A program made the position numbers and the translations under genes. A model generated the notes under the pieces. It was not told the origin of the DNA, ran no database searches, and saw only the letters and a program-made list of their open reading frames with translations. Of a stretch of 64,000 bases of DNA, positions 1 to 11,597 are shown piece by piece. The DNA lies in the NCBI RefSeq assembly GCF_033439725.1, contig NW_026944384.1, positions 3,410,001 to 3,474,000 on the forward strand. The letters are read 5' to 3'. The DNA comes from Neurospora tetraspora. Its lineage: Eukaryota; Ascomycota; Sordariomycetes; Sordariales; Sordariaceae. How positions within the stretch are numbered: position 1 is the first letter of the stretch; every line of letters starts with the position of its first letter.

Positions 1-2
1 GT

Positions 3-1571
3 GTACTCACATGGTTCCCTGTTCACGGAACCTCCATGCTTGGCAATAACACTGTAGTGACTGGAGACAACAAGGGAGTCGCAGCTTGGCTGTTTGAAAA
101 GAGCGTTCGTGGAGACTCGTCCGCAGCCGAGGACTTTGTGGCCGGCTTCTCCCAGGCTAACATGGGCGACGTCAGCCCAAATGTGCTTGGTGCTTGGTGC
201 GAGGATGAGTCCGGTTCACAATGCAGCTTCAAGAACAGCACTTGCAGCAACGGCAAATCTCAGGCTTGTCACGGCAGAGGCCCAGCCTTCAGGGTTCACG
301 ATGATGGTGCCAGCTCCTGCTTCGAGATCGGAAGACGCCAATTCGAGCCAGCAAAACAGTTATATGACCACCTCATCAACAATCCATCGCCGGTCAGAGG
401 CCCATGGGTTAAGGCCTTTCACACATTCCATGACATGTCCAACTTTACATTTATTCTGCCCGATGGTAGACCAGCTCGGACCTGCCCAGCGGCATTGGGG
501 TATTCCTTTGCTGCAGGGACAACTGATGGGCCAGGAGGATTCGACTTCACTCAGCACAACGGTAACGAGAACACGACAATGCCTATTTGGAAGGTTGTTC
601 GGTATTTCATCAAGGCACCAGGCGAGGAACAGAAAGCTTGCCAGCACCCCAAGCCTGTTCTCCTTGACGTAGGCGAGATCTTCAGGCCTTACGACTGGAG
701 TCCCAACATTGTTGATGTACAAGTCTTCCGTGTCGGTCAATTTGCCATCGTTGTCAGCCCAGGCGAAGCCACCACCATGGCTGGCCGTCGGTGGAAAGAG
801 GCCGTAGGCAAAAGCTTCAAGAAGATTCTCGACCAAGACATGGAACGGACCTATGGCTACACTGGCGGACCTTCGAGCGTTCCAATTGTCGTCTTGGGCG
901 GCCCCGCAAACACTTACACGCACTACATCACGACCGAAGAGGAGTACCAGATTCAGCGATACGAAGGTGCATCGACACTCTACGGTCCCCATACACTCAA
1001 CGCCTACATCAACGTGACGCTGTCATTCCTCCCTTACCTCTCTTCCGAGTCGACTAGTCCACCGGTCCACGATGAAAAGTCGTTTCCGCCTGACAACACG
1101 AACCGATCACTATCTTTCATCCCAGCCGTGATCCGCGACGCACCACCGCTCTTCAAGAGCTTTGGCGACGTTCTGGTCGACGTTGACTCGACGCAGGGAT
1201 ATCACAGGGGAGACACGATCCGGGTGGTGTTTGTTGGTGCCAATCCCAGGAACAACCTCAGGCTAGAGGGGACGTACGCGGCAGTGGAGAAGTTGTTTGT
1301 CGACCAGGCGAACCCACAAAAGTCTGAGTGGCGGACCGTGAGAGACGACGAGGATTGGAGCTTGATTTACAGTTGGAAGAGGAAGAACAGTATAATAGGA
1401 ACGAGCGAGGTGGAGATTACGTGGGAGACCGGGGAAGAGACTAATGAGTGGTGGGATAAGGAACTTGGGCCGGGAGTGTATCGGCTCAAGTACTATGGCG
1501 ATAGCAAGAGCTTGTTTGGGGGTAAGATTCAGGAGTTTGAGGGTGTCAGCGGGGCGTTTACCTTGGTATGA
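3..1571 (+). CDS. Neutral ceramidase, C-terminal part (5' end outside window)
   Basis: Neutral ceramidases hydrolyse the amide bond of ceramide to sphingosine and fatty acid, at the cell surface or in the secretory pathway. The reading frame is open from the window edge: codons before the first ATG at 36 read WFPVHGTSM, joining family motifs (GDNKG, and GDVSPNVLG near codon 55) that belong in the catalytic N-terminal domain. A C-terminal immunoglobulin-like domain follows, ending with GVYRLKYYGDSKS. About 522 codons are present; full-length enzymes are about 700-780 residues, so roughly the first 200-250 residues lie upstream. No intron is needed in the visible part, and it stops with TGA at 1569-1571. 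The ATG at 36 is not the real start. Family assignment is firm; substrate preference and location cannot be read here. Confidence 0.9.
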   Translation, partial: VLTWFPVHGTSMLGNNTVVTGDNKGVAAWLFEKSVRGDSSAAEDFVAGFSQANMGDVSPNVLGAWCEDESGSQCSFKNSTCSNGKSQACHGRGPAFRVHDDGASSCFEIGRRQFEPAKQLYDHLINNPSPVRGPWVKAFHTFHDMSNFTFILPDGRPARTCPAALGYSFAAGTTDGPGGFDFTQHNGNENTTMPIWKVVRYFIKAPGEEQKACQHPKPVLLDVGEIFRPYDWSPNIVDVQVFRVGQFAIVVSPGEATTMAGRRWKEAVGKSFKKILDQDMERTYGYTGGPSSVPIVVLGGPANTYTHYITTEEEYQIQRYEGASTLYGPHTLNAYINVTLSFLPYLSSESTSPPVHDEKSFPPDNTNRSLSFIPAVIRDAPPLFKSFGDVLVDVDSTQGYHRGDTIRVVFVGANPRNNLRLEGTYAAVEKLFVDQANPQKSEWRTVRDDEDWSLIYSWKRKNSIIGTSEVEITWETGEETNEWWDKELGPGVYRLKYYGDSKSLFGGKIQEFEGVSGAFTLV

Positions 1572-2360
1572 GAGAACTGCAGTTGGATGATGACAATAGC
1601 ATGGTGTTTTGGAGACGGCGTTCTTGGGGGATTTTTGATAAGCGCTAGTTGGGGATTCGGGCTTCAATATATCCATTCATCGTTTGGTGTTAGTTTTCGG
1701 TAGACAGGTTCAATTTTACCAATCTTTCTTACAATTTACCACCATCTGAGAATTCGACCTCTTCGTGTTCTGAATTACAGAAAGGAAGCAGCCGATCATA
1801 CAGGACTTCCGGATTGGGAGACAAACACAGCTCCTTCTGCCTCTACCCCGCCTTTGCTACATGGAATGGAAGTGACGCACGAAAACCACGGGCAGGAGCA
1901 GTCAGCTTGGGACGAGCTTGGGTCCAGTCTGGCGAGTCTGGGTTTTCGTCCCTGCGTCCTTGTCCACTTGCGCGGGACTTGCGATCCCTACTTCACCTTT
2001 GCACTGCCCTGGAAACAGTGGATTTCTGACCTTCCTTTGCGACACAAACGGATCGCGAGGCTCGTTTCAAATAAAGAACGTTGAAGATCATTCAGCTTCT
2101 GGACCCAGTTAAGTACGGCTTATACGGCCTCTGACGTCACTGCCCCTGACCGATAAGCTGATAAACTTGCACTTACACGCTCAACGCCAAACCACATTAC
2201 TCGCGCCTTCTCGTTCGTCCCAACATACTACTAAACTACTTACTGTGGATCCCCGCCTTTTTTATAGGCCTCGCAACCACCAAATCTTTTCCTCTTACTA
2301 CCTCTCATCTAATAATCGACTTCATACGCAAAATCAACCCTTCAGTCATAAATCGCAGCC
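1572..2360. other. Intergenic: ceramidase 3' end and kelch-gene promoter
   Basis: About 790 bases with no credible gene. The last 200 bases before the ATG at 2361 are rich in C, T and A with almost no ATG, as expected of a fungal 5' leader. Short open frames here lack recognisable composition. Confidence 0.6.
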
Positions 2361-4032
2361 ATGGAAACGCTTGAAGACATAAAGCGTCGCACGAACGACA
2401 TCCTCTCGTCGATATCGACTACTTTGACTTCCAAACACCATGCCGATGATCACGGAGCTCACATGAGGGGCAGTTGGGAGAAGATCAAAGTTCCCGCCCT
2501 TCCCAGATCTTCTCATTCCGTCGACATTGTCGCCGGGACGGCTTACGTCTTTGGCGGCGAGGCCGAGAATGCCCGTCAGCCTACAGACAACGACATGCAC
2601 GCTATTGTCCTTCCCTCGAGTAGTGCTCCGGCGGATTACTATGCCATCAAAGCGAAGTCATCAAGGAACACAGATACCTCGGATGAGAAGAACAATTCCC
2701 CCGAGACCAACGAGTCTAGCGAGACTCCTGCTCCGCGTGTCGGTCACGTCACAGCCGTCATCGGCCACCGCATCTTCCTCTTCGGCGGACGTGGCGGCCC
2801 TGACATGACTCCCCTCGACGAAGCCGGCCGTGTCTGGGTCTTCGACACACGTACTCACTTCTGGTCTTACCTTGACCCGGTCTCCCCCTCCGTCCCTGAA
2901 CCGCGCAGCTACCATTCGGCCGTGGCAACCGACAAGCCTCGCAACTTCAACGAGGCATCGCCCACAAAGAAAAGCAACAGCCGGCCTACTAGTTCTTCGA
3001 CCAGCCATAACGTTGCTGGCGACATTGGCGAAGGCCTCATCAAGCGCACGAACACCATCCGTGACTGGGCTACGGGCGACCGCGACGTGGAAGCCGTCGG
3101 CACTCCTCAGCGTCCCATTGTCGGTAAGATCGCCGAACACGCCGTCGACGCGGACGTAGACGGTTACGGCACCTTTATCATCCACGGCGGTTGTCTCGCC
3201 GGCGGCAAGAGGACCTCGGACGTCTGGGCCTTCGACATCCACTCCCGCATCTGGCAGCAACTGCCCGACGCCCCCGGTCCGGCTCGCGGGGGTGCCGCGC
3301 TGGCGCTGAGCAGGAACAGACTGTACCGCTTTGGCGGGTTCAATGGCGAGACCCAGGAGGGCGGGCGGCTGGATTATCTGGAGCTCGTGCTCGAGGAGTT
3401 CGACGACCAATTCAGCAAGGGAGACGCCAGCATTTCGGCTAAAGATGGATGGAAGAGTCTGTTGCAGGGTAAGGCGGACGTGGGGTACAAGGAGCCAGAT
3501 CCGGCGCCCGTTCCCACTGTCCTTGATAGTCAAGACCCCGAAGAGGAGCAGTGGCCGGGAGCGAGAAGCGTTGCTGGTTTCGAGGCGATCACGGTCGGCG
3601 GTGGCCGAGAGTATCTTGTTCTCATCCTTGGCGAGAAGGAGGGTAGTGGCAAGGGACATGACGCTGCAGGAAAGTTCTGGGACGATGTCTGGGTCTACCA
3701 AGTTCCGGCACAGGGCATGAGTCTGGCCAGTGTTGGGGATAAGGTGAAGTCTGTCGTTGGAAGGAAGAGCCGGGAGGGTAAATGGTAAGTTTTCGGTCCT
3801 GTTAGATGTCCCTTTTAAACATGATTACTAACGTATTGGGTGCTGCAGGACGAAGGTCGACACTATCCCACATGACGCCGAAGACATTGCCTCGGTTGGC
3901 GGCCCCGGCCCACGAGGCTGGATTGCTAGTGCAGCCATGGGCGAGCTTGAGGAGAACGGTATCCTGATCTGGGGTGGTTTGGATTCCGAGAACAACAGGC
4001 TGGGAGATGGCTGGATTTTGCGGTTGCTCTGA
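2361..4032 (+). CDS. Kelch-repeat beta-propeller protein
   Basis: Two exons, 2361-3784 and 3849-4032, joined across a 64-nt intron (donor GTAAGT, acceptor CTGCAG), give 535 residues. The splice replaces an immediate TAA with a further 61 codons, including a last kelch blade (ILIWGGLDSENN). Kelch signatures recur: VAGTAYVFGG, GHRIFLFGGRGG, then a VWVFDTRT strand, FIIHGGC with DVWAFDIHSRIW, and RLYRFGGFNG. This predicts a six- or seven-bladed propeller acting as a protein-interaction scaffold. Ser/Thr-rich linkers (residues about 100-120 and 195-215) interrupt the blades. No signal peptide, BTB or other catalytic domain is visible. Some fungal homologues are labelled nitrile-specifier-like, but nothing here supports that activity. 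Confidence 0.85.
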
Positions 4033-4527
4033 TGCGGTTATTGTTTTCCGCCATGAGGATATACCACACGAATTGATATGCCCCTCAGAATAATCCAGGA
4101 TAAAGAGTGTTTAGAGGCTTCAAGGTTACTATATGAGGCAGTTAGAAAGCTTGATTTGATGGCTTTCAAGTGAAGAAAGGAACTGGCTTACCATTGATGT
4201 TGTATTCTGTGAGCAACACTTAAGGTGGACATGATCAAATAGAACTGGAGGGATTGGACGCTGTGTAGCCCAGGGCATCAAGGTCTTTGTAATCAGGTTG
4301 TACATTTCGGTTAGTTCAGATCAACTTTAGCTCATCCCAAGAAAACCACAACAAACAAATACAGATAGTGTACCGTGTAACCTTTTTGAACTTTGTACAT
4401 CTCTGGTCTAATGCATTTGCCGTCATCACTGTCCTGTTGGTCCATGTCCTGTCTATGTGACAGTTTCTGTCATCGTGCTCTTCCACGTCAGCCGCATTAC
4501 CGCTCACTTAACCCAAGATCAAGCCCC
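4033..4527. other. Intergenic, tail-to-tail 3' regions
   Basis: About 500 bases between the kelch gene and the oppositely oriented nuo-24. AT-richer than the flanks, with no coding signal seen. Confidence 0.6.
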
Positions 4528-5468
4528 CTAAAGATCCGACCTCGTGACCTCGGGTCCGTATGGCTCGCTCGTCAGACTTGTTAGGCCGGCGGCGTTCTCG
4601 CACGTCTGTCTCCCGCTCTGCGGGCCCGGCTTAGGCGCCTTGGACACGTCCGTGACGCTCTCCTTAAGCGCCGACAACACCTGCTTGATGGTCTCCGGGG
4701 TCAAATCCTCAAAGTAGTCGTCGTTGATCTGGACCATGGGCGCGTTGGCGCACGCGCCAAGGCACTCGACCTCGAGGAAAGTGAAGAGGCCGTCGGGAGT
4801 GGTCTCGCCTTGCTTGATGCCGAGATGCTCCTTGATGGCCTTGACGATCACGTCGGAACCACAGCCGCCTAGTTGGCAGGGGGTCTGAGGAAAAGAGCAG
4901 TCAGCTACCGCGGACTTTATGAGAAGAGAGGTGAAAGAGCCACGAGCGAAAGAAAGTGAACATACAGTAGTGCAAGCCTGAACATGGAACTTGCCAACCG
5001 GGGTGCGGTTGTACATGGTGTAGAAAGAGGCGACCTCGTAGACGCGCATGGGGGGCATCTCAAGCAGACGGGCCACCTCGTTCATGACGCTGATGCTGCA
5101 GAAGCCGTGCTGGCGCTGGCCGAGATCGAGCAGGGGCATGACGGCCGCCTTCTTGTACTGCGGCGGGTAGCGCTTGATAATCTCTTGGATGACCTTCTCA
5201 TTGTCTGCCGAGAACTTGAAGGGGATGTCGGGGTTGTTGTCGGGGGTGTTGCGGTGCTGAGTGATGGCAGACTAGGTGTCAGCACACTGAGAGCTTCTTC
5301 TGACGGCTTGGGATATAAACATACCACCATGAGGGTGTCGCTAGGCCTCCGCGCCGAGAAGGAGAGGCATGCGCGGGAGACGGGCGCAATCGAATGAGGC
5401 TTGGTAGACAGCCGGGTCGCCGCCCGGACGGCCGTCCGCATGATGAAGGGAGTCAGCTTGGTCGCCAT
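4528..5468 (-). CDS. nuo-24: NADH:ubiquinone oxidoreductase 24-kDa subunit
   Basis: This is the NDUFV2/NuoE-type subunit of mitochondrial complex I, carrying the N1a [2Fe-2S] cluster next to the FMN subunit in the matrix arm. Three exons on the minus strand, 5325-5468, 4966-5256 and 4884-4528, give 263 residues, the length I recall for Neurospora. The first 45 residues are basic and rich in Ala/Ser/Arg, a mitochondrial presequence. The cluster ligands are visible: CTTTPC (C-x4-C) split across intron 2, and ECLGAC (C-x3-C). The second exon start was chosen at [10 protein letters not shown], which follows LMV directly as in homologues; an upstream AG would add five residues. It is divergent from the acyl-CoA-synthetase-like gene at 6221. 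Confidence 0.96.
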
Positions 5469-6220
5469 GGCTGTCTTGATACGCGGACGGTGGCGATGAG
5501 GCCCAATTGGCGACTTGCGATTCTTCGAGAGATGGAGCTTTCCGTAGAGCTTCTCGTCGACGTCCCAGTTTGGAGGTTGCCCGCGGTCCCGCTACGTCGT
5601 TAAACGGGTTGTGACCAAATCCAGGTAGGTGATTGGCCGAAGAGCTTCTTCTATCGGGTTAACCGAGCCGGGGCAAGTGCCAAGCGGTGCTTCGGTCTCT
5701 CAGTACGACGGTACTCACTCTCAGCGGGCAGAGGACAGCCAGCAAGTGGCCACCACATACAATTATTTGGCATGTTGGGCTGCTGAATTGACATTTCGGG
5801 TGACTTACACGACGAACGGCAGGACCCGATCAGGCCTCCGTGGGTGAACCCCGCTGTCCCGCATTTCAGGCTGCGTCCGGACTCCGCCATCCGCTTTTGT
5901 TCCCGTTGTCTGGGTCCATTTCCCCGTCTCCATTCTCTCCATTCTCTCCGCTGCCAACACGGGAGTCCCGAGTCAGTTCAAGAGGCCTCGTACCCCACTA
6001 GATCCATCTTCCTTATAAGAGCTCCATCCTTGCCTGCGTGGCCTTGACCTGTCATCCTGAACGGTCCCGCATCTGCTCCCCTGCCGGTCCAGGGCTGACC
6101 TAACAACTGACAGCTTCAAGAGCTCTACCCAACCCAACGCTATCGACCTACAACTCGAAACACGCGACAAACCCTCGAACGCTTTCGAACGCTGCGCCCA
6201 CGCAGCTACCGTCGGTCACC
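5469..6220. promoter_or_regulatory. Divergent promoter, nuo-24 / ACS-like gene
   Basis: A 752-bp head-to-head spacer. The right half, from about 5890, is pyrimidine-rich with a short direct repeat of CATTCTCTC at about 5931-5949, then a C/A-rich leader before the ATG at 6221. No defined operator was recognised. Confidence 0.5.
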
Positions 6221-8024
6221 ATGGGCGCCTTCGACAATCTGTTGCTGACCCTCGACGAGGGCATCACGGATTTCTTTGCGCAATGGAACATGTACACCAC
6301 CATCATCGTCACTGCCTTCATCGGCTTCATCACCTACCAGATCTCGACACGAAAGGACCCCGATACCCATCCCATGCTCCTTGTCCGACAGTCTCAAGGT
6401 TCCCCCGTTCGACAGCCCGGCCAGTCTCCCGTATACCGCGGCCAGTCTGCCCCCCATGGCATGCCTCTTCAGACCGGTCTGAACGTCAAGGATCCCGGTG
6501 CCTCGCGCTGGGCAAGAGGACGCGATGGTGATCTCCGCGATATCTGGAGGCAAGCTGTGGGCGGCGTCCAGGAGGACGGCCCGAACAAGGGCGCCAAGGG
6601 CAAGATCCTCAGTGTTTTCGGCACCGAACATGTTACAGAGCACTCGCTGGACGATATCACGCGCCAGATCAACCTGATCGGAGGACACATCAAGGAGCAG
6701 GGCGGCAGTCGTGTGGCCATCTACATCCCCAACTCCGTCGAGCTACTTGCGGCTCTCTTCGCCTGCGCCTTCTATAACCTGACGGCCGTCATTCTCCCCT
6801 TTGAGCAACCGGAAGAAGATGTTATTTCCATGTTGCGCCGGTCTGGTGCTGACACTGTCATCACTGCCCCCGGTTCTTTCCCCTTCGACCTTGTTGCTAA
6901 GCACTACCCCAACCTCCGCCAGCTGATTTGGATTGTCGACGAGGGCAGCAGGCACATGGACTGGAACGAAGTCCCCGAGGGCACCGGCAGCAGCGTCAAT
7001 GTTTCTACCTGGCACGAGATTATCGGCGACAGCCCCGCCGCCGCTGGCCGTGAGCTTCCCCCGCTTGAAGGTCAAAAGGAGCCCAGCGATGTCATCCTCT
7101 TCTGGCAGTTCAAGTCCGGTATTCCATCCGAAATGGTTACGTTCACAGCCGGTAACTTCGCCTCTGCCATCGCTTCCCAGCTCTTTGCCATCCCGACCTC
7201 CCAGAAGATGGGTCCATCCGATCTCTTCCTCCCCGCCGACTCTCTCGCCAACAGCCACACCCTCGTCCTGACCCTCGCCGCACTTTTCTCCAATGCCTCC
7301 GTCGCCCTGAACTCCGTCGGAACCCAAGCCTACGACCTCGCCGCCGCGACCCGCGGCATTTCGCCCACCATCCTCGTCGCCACGCCCACCGCCCTCGTCA
7401 AGACCCACCAGGAGACCGCCAGCAACTTCTCCTCGCTCATCGCCCGCAACCTTCACTGGCTGCAGACCCGCCACCTGACCCAGTACGGCGTCATGCCCAC
7501 CGCCTCGTTCCTCTCGTCCTACTACGACAGCCTTCGTCCTTCCATCGGTACCAAGCCCGGCAAGCTTCGCTTGATCCTGACTGCTGAGCGTGTGGGCGCG
7601 GACACGCCTCGCTTGTCGTCGCAGGTGTTGTCGGACCTCAGGGCGTACACTGGTGCGCGCATCATCTATGCGCTGACGGCTGCCAAGGTGGCCGGCGCGG
7701 TGGCGCAGACGCTGTTCTATGATTACAGAGTGTTTGAGGATAAGTGTTCGCACTTTGGACCGCCGTTGAGCAGCACGGAAGTGTTTTTCAAGGATATGGG
7801 GGAGTATAAGACTACTGATGGTGTTAGTAGGGGAGAGGTAAGCTTCAAGGATTCGTCCCATTTTTTTCCAGATTGGATGTGAGATGAGACCAAATGCAGA
7901 ACGGCTTGCTAACCATGAGATGAAACTGCAGATTGTTGTCCGGGGACCTTCCGTCTCTGGCGGCGAGACAGCGCTCGGCGTGGCTGGCTATATGAGAGAT
8001 GATAACACGCTGGCATATGCTTAA
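6221..8024 (+). CDS. Membrane-anchored acyl-CoA-synthetase-like protein, probably inactive
   Basis: Two exons (6221-7837, 7932-8024; 94-nt intron) give 569 residues. A hydrophobic segment at about residues 24-40 (TTIIVTAFIGFITYQI) suggests an N-terminal membrane anchor, probably in the ER. The rest follows the AMP-binding fold of long-chain acyl-CoA synthetases: an IYIPNSVELLAALFACAFYNL stretch near residue 167, a GPPLSSTEVFFKDMGEY stretch, and GEIVVRGPSV spanning the splice junction, which confirms the intron. The catalytic motifs are degraded. The position of the TSGTTGxPK phosphate-binding loop reads WQFKSGIPSE, the YGxTE position reads YALTAAK, and the protein ends about 20 residues after GEIVVRGP, so the C-terminal adenylation subdomain is absent. 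Family membership is clear; loss of activity is inferred. Confidence 0.8.
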
Positions 8025-8455
8025 GAGACAGGATGAAAGTTTTAGAGATCCCGATGTATGCTAGCCTGTATACAGGAATGTTCAAGTATTAGATGCGCTG
8101 GTAGTTGTGGTCAAGGAGCCTGATCCCTCGGTTTTGAAATAGAAGCATCTTCAAGGATTGAAGTTAGTCAGTCACCTCAACAGGCATCTCTACAACGTCA
8201 CGACATTTCAGGGCATTAGGAAGACTGAACTGCAACAAAATGATCACATGTGTATCTTCTAAATTGACCCCTGGTTAGACAAAACATCCACCAACCCAGA
8301 CCCAAACAAAGCTAGATGAGTCCCCGTTACGCCCATCGCCATGAAAGCCCCATTGTACCTGTTAAGCTGCACACCCAAAAAAAAACAACAGCAGAGCAAA
8401 ATGCTTCCATTTTGCATCATTTTTCCGTCCCAACATTCTTTTCCCCTCATCTCTT
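8025..8455. other. Intergenic, tail-to-tail 3' regions
   Basis: About 430 bases between two convergent genes. A short A-run lies near 8378-8390. No gene seen. Confidence 0.6.
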
Positions 8456-10759
8456 TTACGCACCATTCCTATAAACCTGCGCTCCCTGGTTCCTAAACAT
8501 AATGGTATCCCTCCTCTGCAACATCATCAACGCCCTATTCAGCGCCACCTCGCTGAAGCCCTTACCCTCCACCATCTCCCTGCGCAGGGTAGCCAAGCTG
8601 GTGCTCCAGCCGATGGGCAGCCGGCGCTTCAGCTCGGCCTCGACGCGGGACGTCTCCTCGTTCAGTTCGCGGTTGCTGCCCGTGCTGCCGCCCTGGTTGA
8701 CGGCGTCCATGGTCGAGCACAAGAACAGCCGGATGGCCTCGTCGACGTGCTTCTCCGTCGCGACGGGCGAGAGCGTCAGCTTGGCGAGCGACTCCGTGAT
8801 GCGCACAATGGCTTCGAGCTGGCGGACTGTGATGGGGATCGAGGAGCGCGCGTTGGCTTCGAGTTCGGAGGCGTGCACTTGCTTGCGGATGGCGACGAAG
8901 TGAGAGGAGAGCTTCTCGGCGGCTTCGGGGGAGAGGCGGGGAGCGCAACGGCTGGAGAGGGGAATGTTAGTTTGGGTATTCAATGTGACAGAGAGAAGGA
9001 AAAACGACTTACGATCGGCAATAGCTAATGTACCGCCTCATCTTCTCGACCGGGATCTCCGCCTCAATCCGCTCCTCGACACCACGGCCACCCATGTGGA
9101 TGCCCATAACGTGCTTGGCGATGCGCTCATCACGGCCGCGCTCGTGCTCATCCTTGATGATGAAGATCATGTCGAAACGCGACAGGATGGTAGTCTGGAA
9201 GTCAATGTTCTCGCCGGGGGTCTTCATGTCGTCGTAGCGGCCAAAGATGGGGTTAGCGGCGGCCAGTACCGAAGTGCGAGCGTTGAGGATCGTGGTGATA
9301 CCGGCTTTGGCGATGGAGATGGTCTGCTGTTCCATGGCTTCGTGGATCGCCACTCTGTCCTCGTCGCGCATCTTGTCGAACTCGTCGATACAGACGACAC
9401 CGCCGTCAGCGAGGACCATGGCACCGCCTTCGAGATAGAACTCGCGCGTGGAAGCGTCACGCTGGACGGAAGCCGTCAAACCGGCGGCGGAGGAACCCTT
9501 GCCAGAGGTGTAGATGGCGATGGGAGCGACTTTCTCGACGAACTTGAGCAGTTGCGACTTGGCTGTACCGGGGTCACCAAGCATGAGGACGTTGATGTCA
9601 CCACGGAGCCTCATGCCATCCGGGAGAATTTTCTTGGAGCCACCCATGAGTAAACAGAGGATAGCCTTTTTGATATCCTTGTTTCCATAAATGGAAGGCG
9701 CGATGCACTCGGCCATAACATTGTAGAGATCTGGGCGACGGCTAAGTTCAAGGAATTCCTGCTCTTCCTCCTCGGAGAAGACAGCCAGACCCTTGGCTGT
9801 TTGGTCAATATCTGTCTGGATGCCGACTGCGCGGAGATAGGGTGTGCGAATGGCGACGGCGCCGCTTGTGGACTTCTTATTGCCTCCACTTTGGTATATA
9901 GAAAAGATACCCATGACGGTACACCTTGAGCCAGGAACCACGCGGTTTGTGAGGTAGCGGTCGGCGGAGATCAGGACGTGGCGGGGCAGTTCACCGACGG
10001 GAACTTGGTCTGGAGCCTCCTGAAGCTTGATAATTTGCTGATCGACGAATCGTGACTTCTCGTGTTGTACGAAGTAAGGATCCATTGGGCACTTCTCGCC
10101 AGGGTCGCCGGGTGCTCTGATTCTGCCACATGTCCTGGGAAGGGTAGCGCCACTGAAGCCGCCGAGTACGTGAACGTGTTGGACGTGGCCGCAGTTGCGG
10201 CACTGGACGTGGAGTTCTGTCGCCTTGGAAGACATTACTGAGGCACCAATGACGATACCAGGTACCCGGACCAGCCTGGAGATTGTAAGGGAGTCGAGGT
10301 TACGGATGGAAACATCTTCGGCGTTGGAGTGTAGAAGCAGTTGGTGGTCGGGCAGGTCTATCTTGGGTTCGTTCGGGAAGACAATTCGGTGTGTGCAGCG
10401 CTTCAGAGCGGCCTCGAACAAAGGGATAATCTCGGCGGGTTCGGTGACTAGTCTGTGGGCAATCTCCTCGTTGAACTTGATCAAGTCGCCAATGTTGACA
10501 TCGCAGTAGTATTTCTTTAGGAGGGCATTTTCTCGTAGTTGATCTCTGGACAGAGTCTTGTTAGAAAAGGGAAGCTCGAGAAAGGGTAAGGATATGCTGG
10601 GTGGAGTGCCAACCTGTAGATGAAGCTGTTATCGAGTCTGAAGTCGAGGATGAAAGCCTCGAGCTGGGCGCGAATGTGCTGGTTGCTGTCCTCCTCTGGT
10701 ACATATGAAGAAGCCGCGCCGGCGTAGGTCCGGGCTGAGAAGACGGACTGATGATCCAT
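8456..10759 (-). CDS. mcm5: DNA replication licensing factor MCM5 (CDC46)
   Basis: MCM5 is one of six AAA+ subunits of the MCM2-7 replicative helicase. Three minus-strand exons, 10614-10759, 9013-10545 and 8456-8951, with introns of 68 and 61 nt, give 724 residues. The N-terminal domain has a zinc-binding set at C164, C167, C188 and C201. The helicase core shows Walker A GDPGTAKS (about 372-379), Walker B CIDEFD (about 434-439) and the arginine-finger motif SRFD (about 504-507). The C-terminal exon carries [16 protein letters not shown] and a winged-helix region. Intron 1 has the weak donor GTTGGC but joins FIYR to DQLRENAL as homologues require. The ATG at 10759 begins MDHQSVFSA, a typical MCM5 start. 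Confidence 0.97.
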
Positions 10760-11597
10760 AACTGATGCGCTGGTCGTAGAGGTCCGCACCGGGAGTATTG
10801 TATGATAGCAGGGGAGGGAGGGGTTTGTTTGGGGCAGAAAACAGAGAGAGAATCCAAAATCCCAAAACGTATGTGTATGGGAAACCCGCGACGCGAGAAA
10901 CATTGAATACTGCGCGCCCAAGACGCGATTTTTGGCAGGGATTTTAATGGATGCCCCACCTGTAACTGAATGGCAGGAACCCGCCGCACGGCCCAACAGG
11001 CAGGCCCCCTGAAGTGCGGAGTGCCCTGAGCCCCTGACATGAAACACGCATAGAAGGATATTTTGCTAGAGGGATTCACCCTTCAAACACTTTTGCAGCA
11101 AACGGTGCAAGACCCAGCTTACGCAGTATGGCCCGCTCAAGTAATCACCGACGGCGGGCGGAGCTTCATTCAACTGCGCTACGTATCCGAACCAGGGTCC
11201 TGTGGGATCCAATGCTGCGTGGCTTCCGCTCCGAATGGGGGGGGCCTTGACTTTCAACAGCTCCGAGTCTCAACCCTCAATACCTACTCTCGTCAATATT
11301 ACTGCTTTGCGCTTCTTCTCGGCCATCTTCCGTGGAAAATACAATCTGATTCTTGTCTTGTTTTCGTTTCGCTATGATACCCCGGTGATACTCTCTGTCT
11401 ACCTTCGACCACGATACCTTCACGCTACCTTGGCCTGCTGGCCCGCGCCTAGTACAGCTTGAGCCTCCCACGATCATATTACCGATTGCCGAACTCCCCA
11501 TCTTCCCAAGTCGCCAATCCACCGACGCATGACCAACCGCCATTTCGTCTTCCCCTGAGCTTAGGCCTAGGACTTCCGGGAGACTTGATGAGCCATC
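10760..11597. promoter_or_regulatory. Divergent promoter, mcm5 / vps54
   Basis: An 838-bp head-to-head spacer. The mcm5-proximal part contains two ACGCG cores, at 10891-10895 and 10923-10927, about 130 and 165 bp upstream of the mcm5 ATG, with other CG-rich words between them (CGCGCCC near 10912). ACGCG is the core of the MluI cell-cycle box bound by MBF, which drives MCM genes at G1/S in yeasts. That role here is an inference from motif and gene identity. Confidence 0.45.

Noticed and set aside
2661-3701. 346-codon antisense frame over the kelch gene
   Set aside because: Shadow frame; the sense strand shows kelch motifs throughout.
6743-7861. 372-codon antisense frame over the ACS-like gene
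   Set aside because: Shadow of the coding strand; Gly/Arg/Glu-rich low-complexity text and no start context.
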